Shown: positions 8,456 through 22,409, counted from the first letter of the stretch. The stretch: 38,517 nucleotides of DNA from an uncultured Flavonifractor sp. (GCF_944385615.1 NZ_CALWXV010000023.1:1-38517); one strand, 5' to 3'. Notes: generated by a model from the sequence alone, not told the origin. Made by a program: numbers and translations.

Positions 8456-8593
8456 TATTTTTTCGGGAATTCATTTCCCGGAAAAATACCTCGACCCGCG
8501 CCACGTGGCGCGAAACCGGGGGTATCGAGTCAAGTCGCCGGCTTTTTGCCGGCACGCAGACTCGTATCTAGGGGGTATTGGATACCCCCTAGA
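8456..8593 (-). repeat. 138-bp structured 3'-UTR element, copy B (after secA)
   Basis: Same architecture and orientation as copy A. The first hairpin is 12 bp (TCTAGGGGGTAT type, 8593-8567); the outer stem is CGAGTC/GACTCG, where copy A has CGAGCC/GGCTCG; the last hairpin (8488-8456) has T-A pairs where copy A has C-G. Unlike copy A, no U-tract follows the last stem, so it is a weaker terminator. It starts 7 bp past the secA stop codon. Confidence 0.85.
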
Positions 8594-8599
8594 CAGTTT

Positions 8600-11359
<2,760 letters not shown>

Positions 11360-11418
11360 TCACCTTTCTGATCTCCACCGCGCCGCGCGCGTGGCTGTTC
11401 ACATTGATTCAGTTTCCT

Positions 11419-11427
11419 AGTATAGCA
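11419..11427 (-). promoter_or_regulatory. Extended -10 promoter of secA
   Basis: TGCTATACT on the minus strand; no clear -35. It lies in the 154-bp gap between mfd and secA, so secA can be transcribed on its own. Confidence 0.6.
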
Positions 11428-11513
11428 TAAGCCCCCAGAAGAAAAAAGAGGAAATTGTGAACAAATCGCCGGGGCCACAGGGAGACGTCCCCCCCTCCCA
11501 CCGGCCCGGACCC

Positions 11514-15011
<3,498 letters not shown>

Positions 15012-15121
15012 GGTTCACCTCAATGATATAGAAAAATATGGAAGTCATAGACCCGCCATGCCCCGGGAAATGGTGGTGGGCATGGATACTTGTAGGGCGC
15101 GGCATCCCTGACGCGCCGTTT

Positions 15122-15718
15122 TTATCCGTTGAACTTGTTCATAGCCTTGTCGGGGCCTTCGGCAATGAGACAGGCCGCCGCCTGGGCGGCTTTGTCAATG
15201 GCGGCGGTGATGGCCTTCAAATCTTCCCCGGTAAACTTGGACAGCACCCAGTCGGCCATGTCGTAATCGGGATGGGGCTTCTCCCCCACCCCCACCTTCA
15301 CTCGGGGGAACTGGTCGGTGCCCAGGTGCTGGATGATGTTTTTCAGGCCGTTGTGCCCTCCGGCGGAGCCCCCCTTGCGGATGCGCAGCTTGCCCAGGGG
15401 CAGGGATACGTCGTCAGAAATGACCAGCACATGATCGGGGGGGATCTTATAAAACCGGGCGGCCTCCCCCACCGCCTCGCCGGACAGGTTCATATAGGTG
15501 ACCGGCTTCATGAGCAGGACCTTGGCGCCCCCCAGCTCCACCGTATTGGTCAAAGCCCGGTATTTCAGCTTCTGCACCGGCACACGCTGTTCCTCCGCGA
15601 TGCGGTCGATGGTGAGGAAGCCCACATTGTGCCGGGTGTTCTCGTACTTGTCGCCGGGATTGCCCAGGCCCACCACCAGCCACTCCACCCCGGAGGCTCG
15701 ATTTCTGTTGAAAAACAT
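15122..15718 (-). CDS. pth: Peptidyl-tRNA hydrolase
   Basis: Cleaves peptidyl-tRNA released from stalled ribosomes, recycling tRNA in the cytosol. 198 residues, the usual size. Visible family marks: VVGLGNPGDKYENTRHNVGF with the catalytic His in RHNVG (about residue 30), the Asn-containing KPVTYMNLSGEAV, DDVSLPLGKLRIRKGGSAGGHNGLK with the key Asp, and GVGEKPHPDYDMADWVL. The ATG at 15718 has GAGGAG six nt upstream. It sits between prs and mfd as in B. subtilis, but the 303-bp gap to prs is filled with hairpins and a terminator, so it probably has its own promoter, which I could not place. Confidence 0.97.
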   Translation of the reverse strand: MFFNRNRASGVEWLVVGLGNPGDKYENTRHNVGFLTIDRIAEEQRVPVQKLKYRALTNTVELGGAKVLLMKPVTYMNLSGEAVGEAARFYKIPPDHVLVISDDVSLPLGKLRIRKGGSAGGHNGLKNIIQHLGTDQFPRVKVGVGEKPHPDYDMADWVLSKFTGEDLKAITAAIDKAAQAAACLIAEGPDKAMNKFNG

Positions 15719-15740
15719 AGATACTCCTCAAACAGGCAAA

Positions 15741-15760
15741 GGCGGGGGCAAGCCCCCGCC
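15741..15760. repeat. GGCGGGGG hairpin with CAAG loop
   Basis: GGCGGGGG (15741-15748) pairs with CCCCCGCC (15753-15760). It resembles the hairpin at 2993-3015. It lies 22 bp upstream of the pth start, in the leader of pth on the minus strand. Confidence 0.6.
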
Positions 15761-15769
15761 CTAAATTTG

Positions 15770-15799
15770 TCAAAAAAGTGGCCACAGCCACTTTTTTGA
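15770..15799 (-). terminator. Bidirectional-looking terminator between prs and pth
   Basis: 13-bp perfect stem TCAAAAAAGTGGC / GCCACTTTTTTGA with a 4-nt loop. The T6 on the minus strand lies in the 3' arm. It probably ends the glmU-prs transcript. Confidence 0.75.
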
Positions 15800-15809
15800 A
15801 TGGGATGCA

Positions 15810-16015
15810 GCCTGCCGCGCGCAGGACCTGTCCGCCTTCAGCGGACAGGTCCCACACTTGCAGACTGAGAAGTGTTTTCAGCCACGCACATGTCGCGGCT
15901 GAAAACAGATTGCCCCCTTTTCGCGCCTGCAGGCGCGAACTCTGCGAGGCTTTTTCACCGTGCCCTGTGGCGGCGCGGTGGTTTCGTATCCAGGGGGGAC
16001 AACGTCCCCCCTGGA
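15810..16015 (-). repeat. Multi-hairpin region after prs, related at one end to the 138-bp element
   Basis: This gene-free stretch is almost all hairpins. Reading the minus strand from the prs stop: a 12-bp stem TCCAGGGGGGAC / GTCCCCCCTGGA (16015-15989) followed by ATACGA; CACCG/CGGTG enclosing GCC/GGC (15980-15956); a 20-bp palindrome TTCGCGCCTG/CAGGCGCGAA (15939-15920); an 11-bp stem TGTTTTCAGCC / GGCTGAAAACA (15907-15873); a 12-bp stem GGACCTGTCCGC / GCGGACAGGTCC (15852-15824); and CCTGC/GCAGG. The first hairpin plus ATACGA matches the start of copies A and B (TCYAGGGGG...CCCCCYRGATACGA); the rest differs. It starts 7 bp past the prs stop. Confidence 0.75.
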
Positions 16016-16021
16016 CGGTTC

Positions 16022-16981
16022 TTACACGAAGAGCTTGGACACGGACACCTCTTCGTAGATGCGGCCGATGGCCTCGGCAAACATGTGGGCCACGGACAGA
16101 TACTTGATCTTGTCGCAGTTGACCCCCTCCCGAGCGGGGATGGTGTCCAGGAAGTAGAGCTCCTTGATGACGCTCTTCTCGATGCGCTCCACGGCGGGGC
16201 CGGAGAGCACGCCATGGCTGGCGCAGGCGATGACGTCGGTAGCGCCGCCGATCTCCACCAGGGCCTGAGCCGCGCCGCACAGGGACCCGGCGGTGTCCAC
16301 CATGTCGTCAAACAGGATAACCTTCTTGCCGTGAACGTCGCCGATGATGTTCATGACCTCGGAGGAGTTGGCCTTCTGGCGGCGCTTGTCCACGATGGCC
16401 AGACCCATGCCCAGCTTCTGGGCAAAGGCCCGGGCCCGGGCCACGGAGCCCACGTCGGGGGAGACCACGATGATCTCGTCCTCATGGCCGGCAAAGCGGT
16501 CGTGGAGGTAGTTGGTGAAAATGGGGTTGCCCAGCAGATTGTCCACAGGGATGTCGAAGAAGCCCTGGATCTGGTTGGCGTGCAGGTCCATGGTGAGCAC
16601 CCGGTCGGCGCCGGCACGGGTGATCAGGTTGGCCACCAGCTTGGCGGAGATGGGGTCGCGGGGCTTGGTCTTACGGTCCTGGCGGGCATAGCCGAAATAG
16701 GGCATCACGGCGGTGATGCGCCCGGCGGAGGCCCGCTTCAGGGCATCGATCATAATGAGCAGTTCCATCAGGTTGTCGTTGACCGGAGAGCTGGTGGACT
16801 GGACCACGAACACATCGGAGCCGCGGACGGTCTCGTAGATGGAGACAAAGTTCTCCCCGTCGGAGAAGGCGCCCACCTCGGCGTTGCCCAGCTCCATGCC
16901 CATCTCCTTGCAGATAGCCTCAGCCAGAGCGCGGTTGGAAGTGCCGGAAAAGATCTTGATGTCCTTACCGTGTGCGATCAT
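16022..16981 (-). CDS. prs: Ribose-phosphate pyrophosphokinase (PRPP synthetase)
   Basis: Makes PRPP from ribose 5-phosphate and ATP for purine, pyrimidine, His, Trp and NAD synthesis. 319 residues, class I size. Motifs: FSGTSNRALAE at the N-terminus, MPYFGYARQDRKTKPRDPIS (ATP-binding flexible region), the MDLHANQIQGFF loop, and the PRPP-binding signature VILFDDMVDTAGS with Asp225/226. The ATG at 16981 has AGAGG about 11 nt upstream. glmU ends 75 bp upstream with no terminator between, so glmU-prs is likely one transcript, as in other Firmicutes. Confidence 0.98.
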   Translation of the reverse strand: MIAHGKDIKIFSGTSNRALAEAICKEMGMELGNAEVGAFSDGENFVSIYETVRGSDVFVVQSTSSPVNDNLMELLIMIDALKRASAGRITAVMPYFGYARQDRKTKPRDPISAKLVANLITRAGADRVLTMDLHANQIQGFFDIPVDNLLGNPIFTNYLHDRFAGHEDEIIVVSPDVGSVARARAFAQKLGMGLAIVDKRRQKANSSEVMNIIGDVHGKKVILFDDMVDTAGSLCGAAQALVEIGGATDVIACASHGVLSGPAVERIEKSVIKELYFLDTIPAREGVNCDKIKYLSVAHMFAEAIGRIYEEVSVSKLFV

Positions 16982-17056
16982 TGTGTAAACATCCTCTCAA
17001 AATAATTGTGGTGGATCCTCTGTTTTTTATCTTTGGTCCCCCCGTGGGGACAAGGC

Positions 17057-18250
17057 TCACTTTCTTCTGGACCGACGGCGGGCGGCCCACTGCTTTTTCA
17101 CCGTCTGGCGGGGCCGGGCGATGGCCAGGGAATCGGCGGGCACCTCGTCGGTGATGGTGGAACCGGCGGCGGTATAGGCCCCGTCGCCCACCTTCACGGG
17201 GGCCACCAGGTTGGTGTTGCAGCCGATGAAGGCGTCATCCCCGATGGTGGTGCGGTACTTGCTGATGCCGTCATAGTTGACGGTGACGGTGCCGCAGCCA
17301 AAGTTGACCCGGCAGCCCACGTCGGAGTCGCCCACATAGGTCAGGTGGGAGATCTTGGTGCCGTCCCCCACGGTGGAGTTCTTCAGCTCCACAAAGTCCC
17401 CCACCTTCACGTTGGCTCCCACGTGGCAGTTGGGGCGGATGTAGGCGAAGGGGCCGATCTTGGTACCGGCGTCCACGGTGCTCTCGTTGATCTGGGAGGC
17501 GTTGACCACTACGTTGTCCCCCAGCTTGCAGTCCCGCACCATGGTGTTGGGGCCCAGCTCACAGCCGGCGCCGATGACGCTCTCTCCCCGCAGGATGGTG
17601 CCCGGCAGGAGCACCGTCCCCCGGCCCACCTTCACCCGGGGTCCGATATAGCAGGTGTTGGGGTCCAGAATGCGCACGCCCCCCTCCAGCAGCCGGTAGG
17701 CCCCGTAGTTGCGGGCGGTCAGCTCGCCTTCCACCCGTCCCTCGGGGCTGGACCGCAGCAGGGTGGCCCCCTGATACCAGATGCTCCGCCCGCCCAGCTT
17801 GTCGGCGTTTTCCTTCAAGGCATCGTCCAGGCCGGAGCCGTCGGCCAAGGCCTGGGCCAGCAGGGCCGCGTCGATGCGGCACACACCGGTATCCTTGTTG
17901 TCCAGTGGCCCGGCGGCGTTGTCGTCCACCAGCTGCCGGGCGTTCTGCCAGGACAGGAGCACCGGCCGGGTCAGGATAAGCACCTTGCCCTCCAGCTGCT
18001 TCAAAAAGGCCATCAGCTGCTCCAGGGCGTCCTCGGTGCCGCCAGTGACAAATTCGGTACCGGCGGGAAAACAGGGCTCCGCCTTTTCCCGGTCGTCGCT
18101 GTGGCACACCACAAAAAACCGCTCCACACCGGCGCTTTTCAGCGCCTCGGTGAGCCAGAGGGCCGCCGGATCAAAGAGCAGCTCCTCCAGCATCCGCGAC
18201 GTACCGGTCCCTTCCCGGGGCAGAAACACTACCGCTCCAGTCGCGCTCAT
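17057..18250 (-). CDS. glmU: GlmU-like protein: intact acetyltransferase, degenerate uridylyltransferase
   Basis: The C-terminal half is a left-handed beta-helix that acetylates glucosamine 1-phosphate for UDP-GlcNAc and wall synthesis. Matches to E. coli GlmU active-site residues are visible: Arg272 (AYIRPN), Lys290 (VELKNS), His302 and Tyr305 (SHLTYVG), Asn325 (VNYDG), Lys331. The N-terminal half, about 165 residues against the usual 230, lacks the LAAGxGTRM nucleotide loop (here FLPREGTGTSRML). It has TRP where GDVP carries the metal Asp, and DNKDTG where EINTG carries the metal Asn. So the UDP-GlcNAc pyrophosphorylase activity is probably lost (inference). Total 397 against about 455. The ATG at 18250 has GAGGTG about 10 nt upstream. 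Its place before prs-pth-mfd supports the glmU identity. Confidence 0.85.
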   Translation of the reverse strand: MSATGAVVFLPREGTGTSRMLEELLFDPAALWLTEALKSAGVERFFVVCHSDDREKAEPCFPAGTEFVTGGTEDALEQLMAFLKQLEGKVLILTRPVLLSWQNARQLVDDNAAGPLDNKDTGVCRIDAALLAQALADGSGLDDALKENADKLGGRSIWYQGATLLRSSPEGRVEGELTARNYGAYRLLEGGVRILDPNTCYIGPRVKVGRGTVLLPGTILRGESVIGAGCELGPNTMVRDCKLGDNVVVNASQINESTVDAGTKIGPFAYIRPNCHVGANVKVGDFVELKNSTVGDGTKISHLTYVGDSDVGCRVNFGCGTVTVNYDGISKYRTTIGDDAFIGCNTNLVAPVKVGDGAYTAAGSTITDEVPADSLAIARPRQTVKKQWAARRRSRRK

Positions 18251-18332
18251 ACTTGGGATCACCTCAAAAACAATGGATTTGCCGGTCCGCCCAGCAATAG
18301 GCCGCAATCAGACCGATTTTACTCTATGGTTG

Positions 18333-18341
18333 ATTATAGCA
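18333..18341 (-). promoter_or_regulatory. Extended -10 promoter of glmU-prs
   Basis: TGCTATAAT on the minus strand, about 82 bp before the glmU start. No good -35. Confidence 0.65.
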
Positions 18342-18439
18342 AAGCGACAGAAAAAATGCATCGGAATTTTGAAAAAATCACAATATTTTTTCTCTCTTGG
18401 GACCCTTGCACAATTTCCCCGCCGCCGGCTGTGTCTTCT

Positions 18440-18940
18440 TTACCAAATTTCCACCGAAGGCGCGGCGGGAGCGCAGGCCGTCCGGTACAGCTCCAGCCGC
18501 CGCCAGATACCCAGCACCTCCGCCGTGGCGCACACCTTGTCGGCCAGGCACACCGCCGCCGCCACCCGGCTGCGGGGGGCTCTGGGCGCCAGGGGCCACA
18601 TATGGGCCAAAATCCCGTTTTCCTCCTGGGCGCTCAGCCCGCCGCACAGGGCCGCCGCGTTACGGGCCGCCGCCACCGGATGGGCAAAGCACTGCTTATA
18701 GGAAGGCAAGCTTCTGGGGTCGTAGAGATACAGGTCGTGGAGCAGTCCCGCCCGGGCCGCCGCCCGGCTGTCGGCCCCCCACCGCCCGGCCAGGCGAAAG
18801 GCCACATAGGATACAAATAAGCTGTGCTCAAAACAGGACACCCCGGGATGGTGGCGGATGTCCTTCATGGCCTGGACCTGAGGGGTGGCCAGCAGCTCGC
18901 CCACACAGTCCAGATATGCCCTCCAATGTTCTGCCCGCAC
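18440..18940 (-). CDS. HD-domain phosphohydrolase-like protein
   Basis: 166-residue cytosolic protein with a complete HD metal site: His in SCFEHSLFVSYVAF, the HD pair in AGLLHDLYLYD, and a late Asp in CLADKVCATAE. HD proteins are usually nucleotide or phosphate-ester hydrolases; the substrate cannot be named here. It contains several Cys and an Arg/Ala-rich C-terminus. The start is GTG at 18940 because AAGGAGGG lies 6 nt upstream; the in-frame codons above it run through the promoter and leader. It is divergent from the thiolase operon. A small hairpin GTCCCGC/GCGGGAC (18961-18976) sits in its leader. Confidence 0.75.
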   Translation of the reverse strand: MRAEHWRAYLDCVGELLATPQVQAMKDIRHHPGVSCFEHSLFVSYVAFRLAGRWGADSRAAARAGLLHDLYLYDPRSLPSYKQCFAHPVAAARNAAALCGGLSAQEENGILAHMWPLAPRAPRSRVAAAVCLADKVCATAEVLGIWRRLELYRTACAPAAPSVEIW

Positions 18941-18988
18941 AGGGGTCCCTCCTTGTTTTCGTCCCGCCTGCGGGACCCGTTTTTTCCT

Positions 18989-19017
18989 ATTATATCGCTC
19001 CCTTATCCGCCCCGCAA
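18989..19017 (-). promoter_or_regulatory. Promoter of the HD-domain gene
   Basis: TTGCGG (19017-19012), 17-bp spacer, TATAAT (18994-18989) on the minus strand, about 49 bp before the GTG start. Confidence 0.7.
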
Positions 19018-19090
19018 CCCCATCCTGTCCCCGGGTTTCTGGTATCATTGAGATATTTCCCCTTTCCTTCCCCTTTCGCACTTTCCACAG

Positions 19091-19119
19091 TTGATTTTTA
19101 GAAAAGGCGGATGTATAAT
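19091..19119 (+). promoter_or_regulatory. Strong promoter of the thiolase-CoA-transferase operon
   Basis: TTGATT (19091-19096), 17-bp spacer ending in ATG, TATAAT (19114-19119). The leader is about 50 nt, with TGGAGG before the start. It is divergent from the HD gene promoter about 75 bp away. Confidence 0.85.
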
Positions 19120-19172
19120 GAAACGAAGGGTTTATTAGGGGAGAAAACGAAACTATCTGGAGGTTATTCACA

Positions 19173-20432
19173 ATGAAAGAAGTCTACGTAGTCAACTGCT
19201 GCCGTACCGCCGTGGGCTCCTTCGGGGGCAGCCTGAAGGACACTCCCGCCACCGATCTGGGCGCTGTCGTGGTCAAGGAAGCCCTGAACCGCGCCGGCCT
19301 GAAGCCCGAGCAGGTGGACGAGCTGATGTTCGGCTGCATCCTCACCGCCGCTCAGGGCCAGAACCCCGCCCGTCAGGTGGGTGTGAAGGCCGGTCTGCCC
19401 TACTCCGTGCCCGCCTACACCGTTGGTATGGTGTGCGGCTCCGGCATGAAGAGCGTCATTGAGGGCGCCCGCGCCATTCTGGCCGGCGACGCCGACGTGA
19501 TCGTGGCCGGCGGCACCGAGAATATGTCCGCCGCTCCCTACGCGCTGCCCGCCGAGCGCTGGGGCGCCCGCATGGGCGACAAGAAGGTGGTTGACACCAT
19601 GATTAAGGACGGCCTGTGGGACGCCTATAACAACTATCACATGGGCACCACTGCCGAGAATATCGCCGATGTGTGGGGCATCACCCGCGAGGAGATGGAC
19701 GCCTTTGCCGTGTCCTCTCAGAACAAGACCGAGGCTGCCCAGGCCGCCGGCAAGTTCGTGGACGAGATCGTCCCCGTCATGATTAAGAAGAAGAAGGAAA
19801 TGGTGGAGTTCAAGGTGGACGAGTTCCCCAAGGCCGGCGTGACCATGGAGTCCGTGGCCAAGCTCCGCGGCGCCTTCCCCGCCGGTCCCGAGGGCGTGGA
19901 GGACGAGATTGTCCATACCTTTGAGGTTACCCAGGTCCATGAGGCCGACGCCAAGAAGCACGTCCAGCGGGTCACCGCCGCCAACGCCTCCGGCATCAAC
20001 GACGGCGCTGCCGCCATCGTGCTGGCCTCCGGCGAGGCTGTGGAGAAGTACGGCCTGAAGCCCATGGCCAAGCTGGTCGGCTGGGGCCAGGGCGGCGTGG
20101 ATCCCAAGATCATGGGCGTGGGCCCCGTGCCCGCCTCCCGCAACGCCATGGCCAAGGCCGGCGTGACCATCGACGACATCGACCTGGTGGAGGCCAACGA
20201 GGCCTTTGCCGCTCAGTCCATCGCCGTGGCCCGTGAGCTGGGCTTCGACATGAACAAGGTCAACGTCAACGGCGGCGCCATCTCCATCGGCCACCCCGTT
20301 GGCGCTTCCGGCGCCCGCATCATCGTCACCCTGCTCCACGAGATGCAGAAGCGGCCCGAGGCCAAGAAGGGCCTGGCCACCCTGTGCATCGGCGGCGGCA
20401 TGGGCGTCGCCACCATTTTCGAGAAGTGCTGA
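19173..20432 (+). CDS. thlA: Acetyl-CoA C-acetyltransferase (thiolase)
   Basis: Condenses two acetyl-CoA to acetoacetyl-CoA, the first step toward butyrate, or runs in reverse. Catalytic residues: Cys88 in [10 protein letters not shown], His374 in [12 protein letters not shown], Cys405 in [10 protein letters not shown]. At 419 residues it is some 25 longer than usual (about 392). The extra stretch lies at about residues 237-266, rich in Glu, Val and His, just before [11 protein letters not shown], where normal thiolases have a short turn. The ATG at 19173 follows TGGAGG. Arginine codons are mainly CGC/CGT, unlike the CGG-rich neighbours, which suggests very high expression. First gene of an operon with ctfA and ctfB. 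Confidence 0.96.
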   Translation: MKEVYVVNCCRTAVGSFGGSLKDTPATDLGAVVVKEALNRAGLKPEQVDELMFGCILTAAQGQNPARQVGVKAGLPYSVPAYTVGMVCGSGMKSVIEGARAILAGDADVIVAGGTENMSAAPYALPAERWGARMGDKKVVDTMIKDGLWDAYNNYHMGTTAENIADVWGITREEMDAFAVSSQNKTEAAQAAGKFVDEIVPVMIKKKKEMVEFKVDEFPKAGVTMESVAKLRGAFPAGPEGVEDEIVHTFEVTQVHEADAKKHVQRVTAANASGINDGAAAIVLASGEAVEKYGLKPMAKLVGWGQGGVDPKIMGVGPVPASRNAMAKAGVTIDDIDLVEANEAFAAQSIAVARELGFDMNKVNVNGGAISIGHPVGASGARIIVTLLHEMQKRPEAKKGLATLCIGGGMGVATIFEKC

Positions 20433-20504
20433 TGCTGTGATTCAGGCCGGGCGGCCCTTCCGCCGTCCGGCTTGAAAATAATGTGATTTAAGGAGGACAC
20501 TCCA

Positions 20505-21194
20505 ATGGCCAAGTTTGTCACTGTGGAAGAGGCTGTGGCCCTCATCCCTGATGGCGCCACCATTATGTGCGGCGGCTTCATGGGCTGCGGCAACGCCCAC
20601 AAGATCATTGACGCTCTGTCCAAGTCCGGCAAGGGCAACTTTACCCTTATCTCCAACGACGGCTCCATGCCTGGCGGTCCTCTGGGCGAGGACTACTACG
20701 GCGTCGCCAAGCTGATCCACAACAAGCAGGTCAAGCACCTGATCGCCACCCATGTGGGTCTGAATCCCGAGGTGGCCCAGCAGATGAACGAGGGCACCCT
20801 GAAGGTGGACCTGATCCCCCAGGGCTCTCTGGCTGAGATGATCCGGGCCGACGGCGCCGGTCTGGGCGGCGTGCTCACCCCCACCGGCGTGGGCACCATT
20901 GTGGAGGACAACAAGGACTTCTGCCTGGGCAAGCAGACCATCAACGGCCGGGACTACCTGCTGATGAAGACCGTCCACGCCGACGTGGCCATCATCTGCG
21001 GCCACAAGATCGACAAGGCCGGCAACGTGTGGTACAAGGGCACCACCCGCAACTTCAACCTGCCCATGGCCACCGCCGCCGATCTGGTCATCGCCGAGGC
21101 CGACCAGGTTGTGGAGATCGGTGAGATCGAGCCTGAGAACGTGCACACCTACGGCGTGTTCGTGGACTACGTTGTGGATGGAGGGAAAGCGTAA
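20505..21194 (+). CDS. ctfA: 3-oxoacid / butyryl-CoA:acetoacetate CoA-transferase, subunit A
   Basis: Alpha subunit of a family I CoA-transferase (AtoD/CtfA), 229 residues. It moves CoA between acetoacetate and an acyl-CoA such as butyryl-CoA or acetyl-CoA. Visible: the N-terminal VEEAVALIPDGATIMCGGFMGCGNAHKI with the glycine-rich CoA-binding turn, LIPQGSLAEMIRADGAGLGG, and GNVWYKGTTRNFN. The ATG at 20505 has AAGGAGG eight nt upstream. It lies 72 bp after the thiolase and overlaps ctfB by one base (TAATG), so the two subunits are translationally coupled. Codon use is like the thiolase. Acyl preference cannot be read from sequence alone. Confidence 0.94.
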   Translation: MAKFVTVEEAVALIPDGATIMCGGFMGCGNAHKIIDALSKSGKGNFTLISNDGSMPGGPLGEDYYGVAKLIHNKQVKHLIATHVGLNPEVAQQMNEGTLKVDLIPQGSLAEMIRADGAGLGGVLTPTGVGTIVEDNKDFCLGKQTINGRDYLLMKTVHADVAIICGHKIDKAGNVWYKGTTRNFNLPMATAADLVIAEADQVVEIGEIEPENVHTYGVFVDYVVDGGKA

Positions 21195-21850
21195 TGGAAA
21201 AGTCTGAGATCAAGGGCTTTATCGCCAAGCGGGTCGCCAAGGAGCTGAAGGACGGCGACGTGGTCAACCTGGGTATCGGTCTGCCCACTCTGGTCCCCCA
21301 CTATCTGCCCGAGGGCGTGAAGGTCACCCTTCAGTCCGAGAACGGCATCGTGGGTACCGGCACCGTTACCGATGAGAACAAGGACCCCCTGTACGTCACC
21401 GACGCCGGCGGCGCTCCCGCCGCTGTGGGCCCCGGCGGCGCTTTCATTGACTCCTGCTCCTCCTTCGGCCTGATCCGTGGCGGCCATGTGGACGCCACCA
21501 TTCTGGGCGGCCTGGAGGTGGACGAGGAGGGTTCCCTGTCCAACTGGATCATCCCCGGCAAGAAGGTGCCCGGCATGGGCGGCGCCATGGATCTGCTGGT
21601 GGGCGCCAAGAACGTCATCGTGGCCATGGAGCACACCGCCAAGGGCAACCCCAAGATCCTGAAGAAGTGCCGTCTGCCCTACACTGCCGTCCACTGCATC
21701 ACCAAGATCATCACCGAGATGGGTGTCATCAACGTGACTGACAAGGGTCTGGAGCTGGTGGAGTACAACCCCGAGTTCACCGTGGAGCAGATCCAGGCGG
21801 CCACCGAGGCCACCCTGATCGTCTCCCCCGACCTGAAGCCCATGTGCTGA
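21194..21850 (+). CDS. ctfB: 3-oxoacid / butyryl-CoA:acetoacetate CoA-transferase, subunit B
   Basis: Beta subunit (AtoA/CtfB), 218 residues, carrying the catalytic glutamate that forms the acyl-CoA thioester: Glu49 in LQSENGIVG. Other family parts: VVNLGIGLPTLVPHYLP, GGHVDATILGGLEVDEEGSLSNWIIPG and the C-terminal LELVEYNPEFTVEQIQAATEA. The start ATG overlaps the ctfA stop. With thiolase in front, the operon could split acetoacetate to acetyl-CoA while making butyrate, as described for acetoacetate- or lysine-using butyrate producers, or do the reverse; direction is inference. A strong terminator follows. Confidence 0.94.
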   Translation: MEKSEIKGFIAKRVAKELKDGDVVNLGIGLPTLVPHYLPEGVKVTLQSENGIVGTGTVTDENKDPLYVTDAGGAPAAVGPGGAFIDSCSSFGLIRGGHVDATILGGLEVDEEGSLSNWIIPGKKVPGMGGAMDLLVGAKNVIVAMEHTAKGNPKILKKCRLPYTAVHCITKIITEMGVINVTDKGLELVEYNPEFTVEQIQAATEATLIVSPDLKPMC

Positions 21851-21871
21851 TCGGCAGCTCGTCATTACAAA

Positions 21872-21902
21872 CGTCCCGCGGTTTTCCGCGGGGCGTTTTT
21901 TT
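21872..21902 (+). terminator. Terminator of the thiolase-ctfAB operon
   Basis: 10-bp GC stem (21872-21881 with 21886-21895), TTTT loop, then seven T's. Confidence 0.93.
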
Positions 21903-21964
21903 GTGCCCCGCCGAAAACCGGAAGAAAAACGTCACACTTTTTTAAGAATCTCTCCCGCCCGGTC

Positions 21965-21998
21965 GTGTATACTGACTGTACTAAGATGTGTCATACAC
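21965..21998 (+). promoter_or_regulatory. Promoter -10 and candidate operator of the GntR/ABC operon
   Basis: TATACT at 21968-21973 is a good -10 with no clear -35. It is embedded in an inverted repeat GTGTAT (21965-21970) ... ATACAC (21993-21998) just before the regulator gene. YtrA-type repressors are known to bind GTGTA/TACAC-type inverted repeats, but with a shorter spacer, so the operator is a guess. Confidence 0.45.
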
Positions 21999-22019
21999 TT
22001 CTGGAAAGGAGATGCCAGG

Positions 22020-22409
22020 ATGATCCAGCTGAATTACCGGGACGCCCGGCCCATCTATGAACAGGTCAAGGATGGACTGCGGCACCTGGTGGTGACGGGC
22101 GCGCTCCAGGCGGGGGACAAATTACCCTCGGTGCGGGCGCTGGCCACGTCGCTGGCCATCAACCCCAACACCATCCAGCGGGCCTATGAGTCCCTGGAGC
22201 AGGAGGGCTATCTGTATACCGTGGCGGGCAAGGGCTCCTTTGCCGCCCCCCAGGCCGATGTGAACGCCACCCGGCGGGAGCGGCTTTTGAAGGATTTTGA
22301 CGCCTCGGCGGCGGAGCTGCTCTTTTTGGGCATGACGGCGGGCGAGCTGGCCCGCCGCCTGGATGAGGCCGCCGCCCTTCAGGCAGCCAGAGAGGAGAGG
22401 AAACCATGA
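22020..22409 (+). CDS. GntR-family repressor, YtrA subfamily
   Basis: 129-residue DNA-binding protein. The N-terminal winged helix has the GntR pattern: PIYEQVKDGLRHLVVTGAL, QAGDKLPSVRALATSLAINPNTIQRAYESLEQEGYLYTVAGKGSF. The short C-terminal helical part, instead of a ligand domain, marks the YtrA group, which usually represses an adjacent ABC exporter. The ATG at 22020 has AAAGGAG about 10 nt upstream. Its stop overlaps the next start (ATGA), so it is co-translated with the ATPase and likely autoregulates the operon. Confidence 0.93.
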   Translation: MIQLNYRDARPIYEQVKDGLRHLVVTGALQAGDKLPSVRALATSLAINPNTIQRAYESLEQEGYLYTVAGKGSFAAPQADVNATRRERLLKDFDASAAELLFLGMTAGELARRLDEAAALQAAREERKP

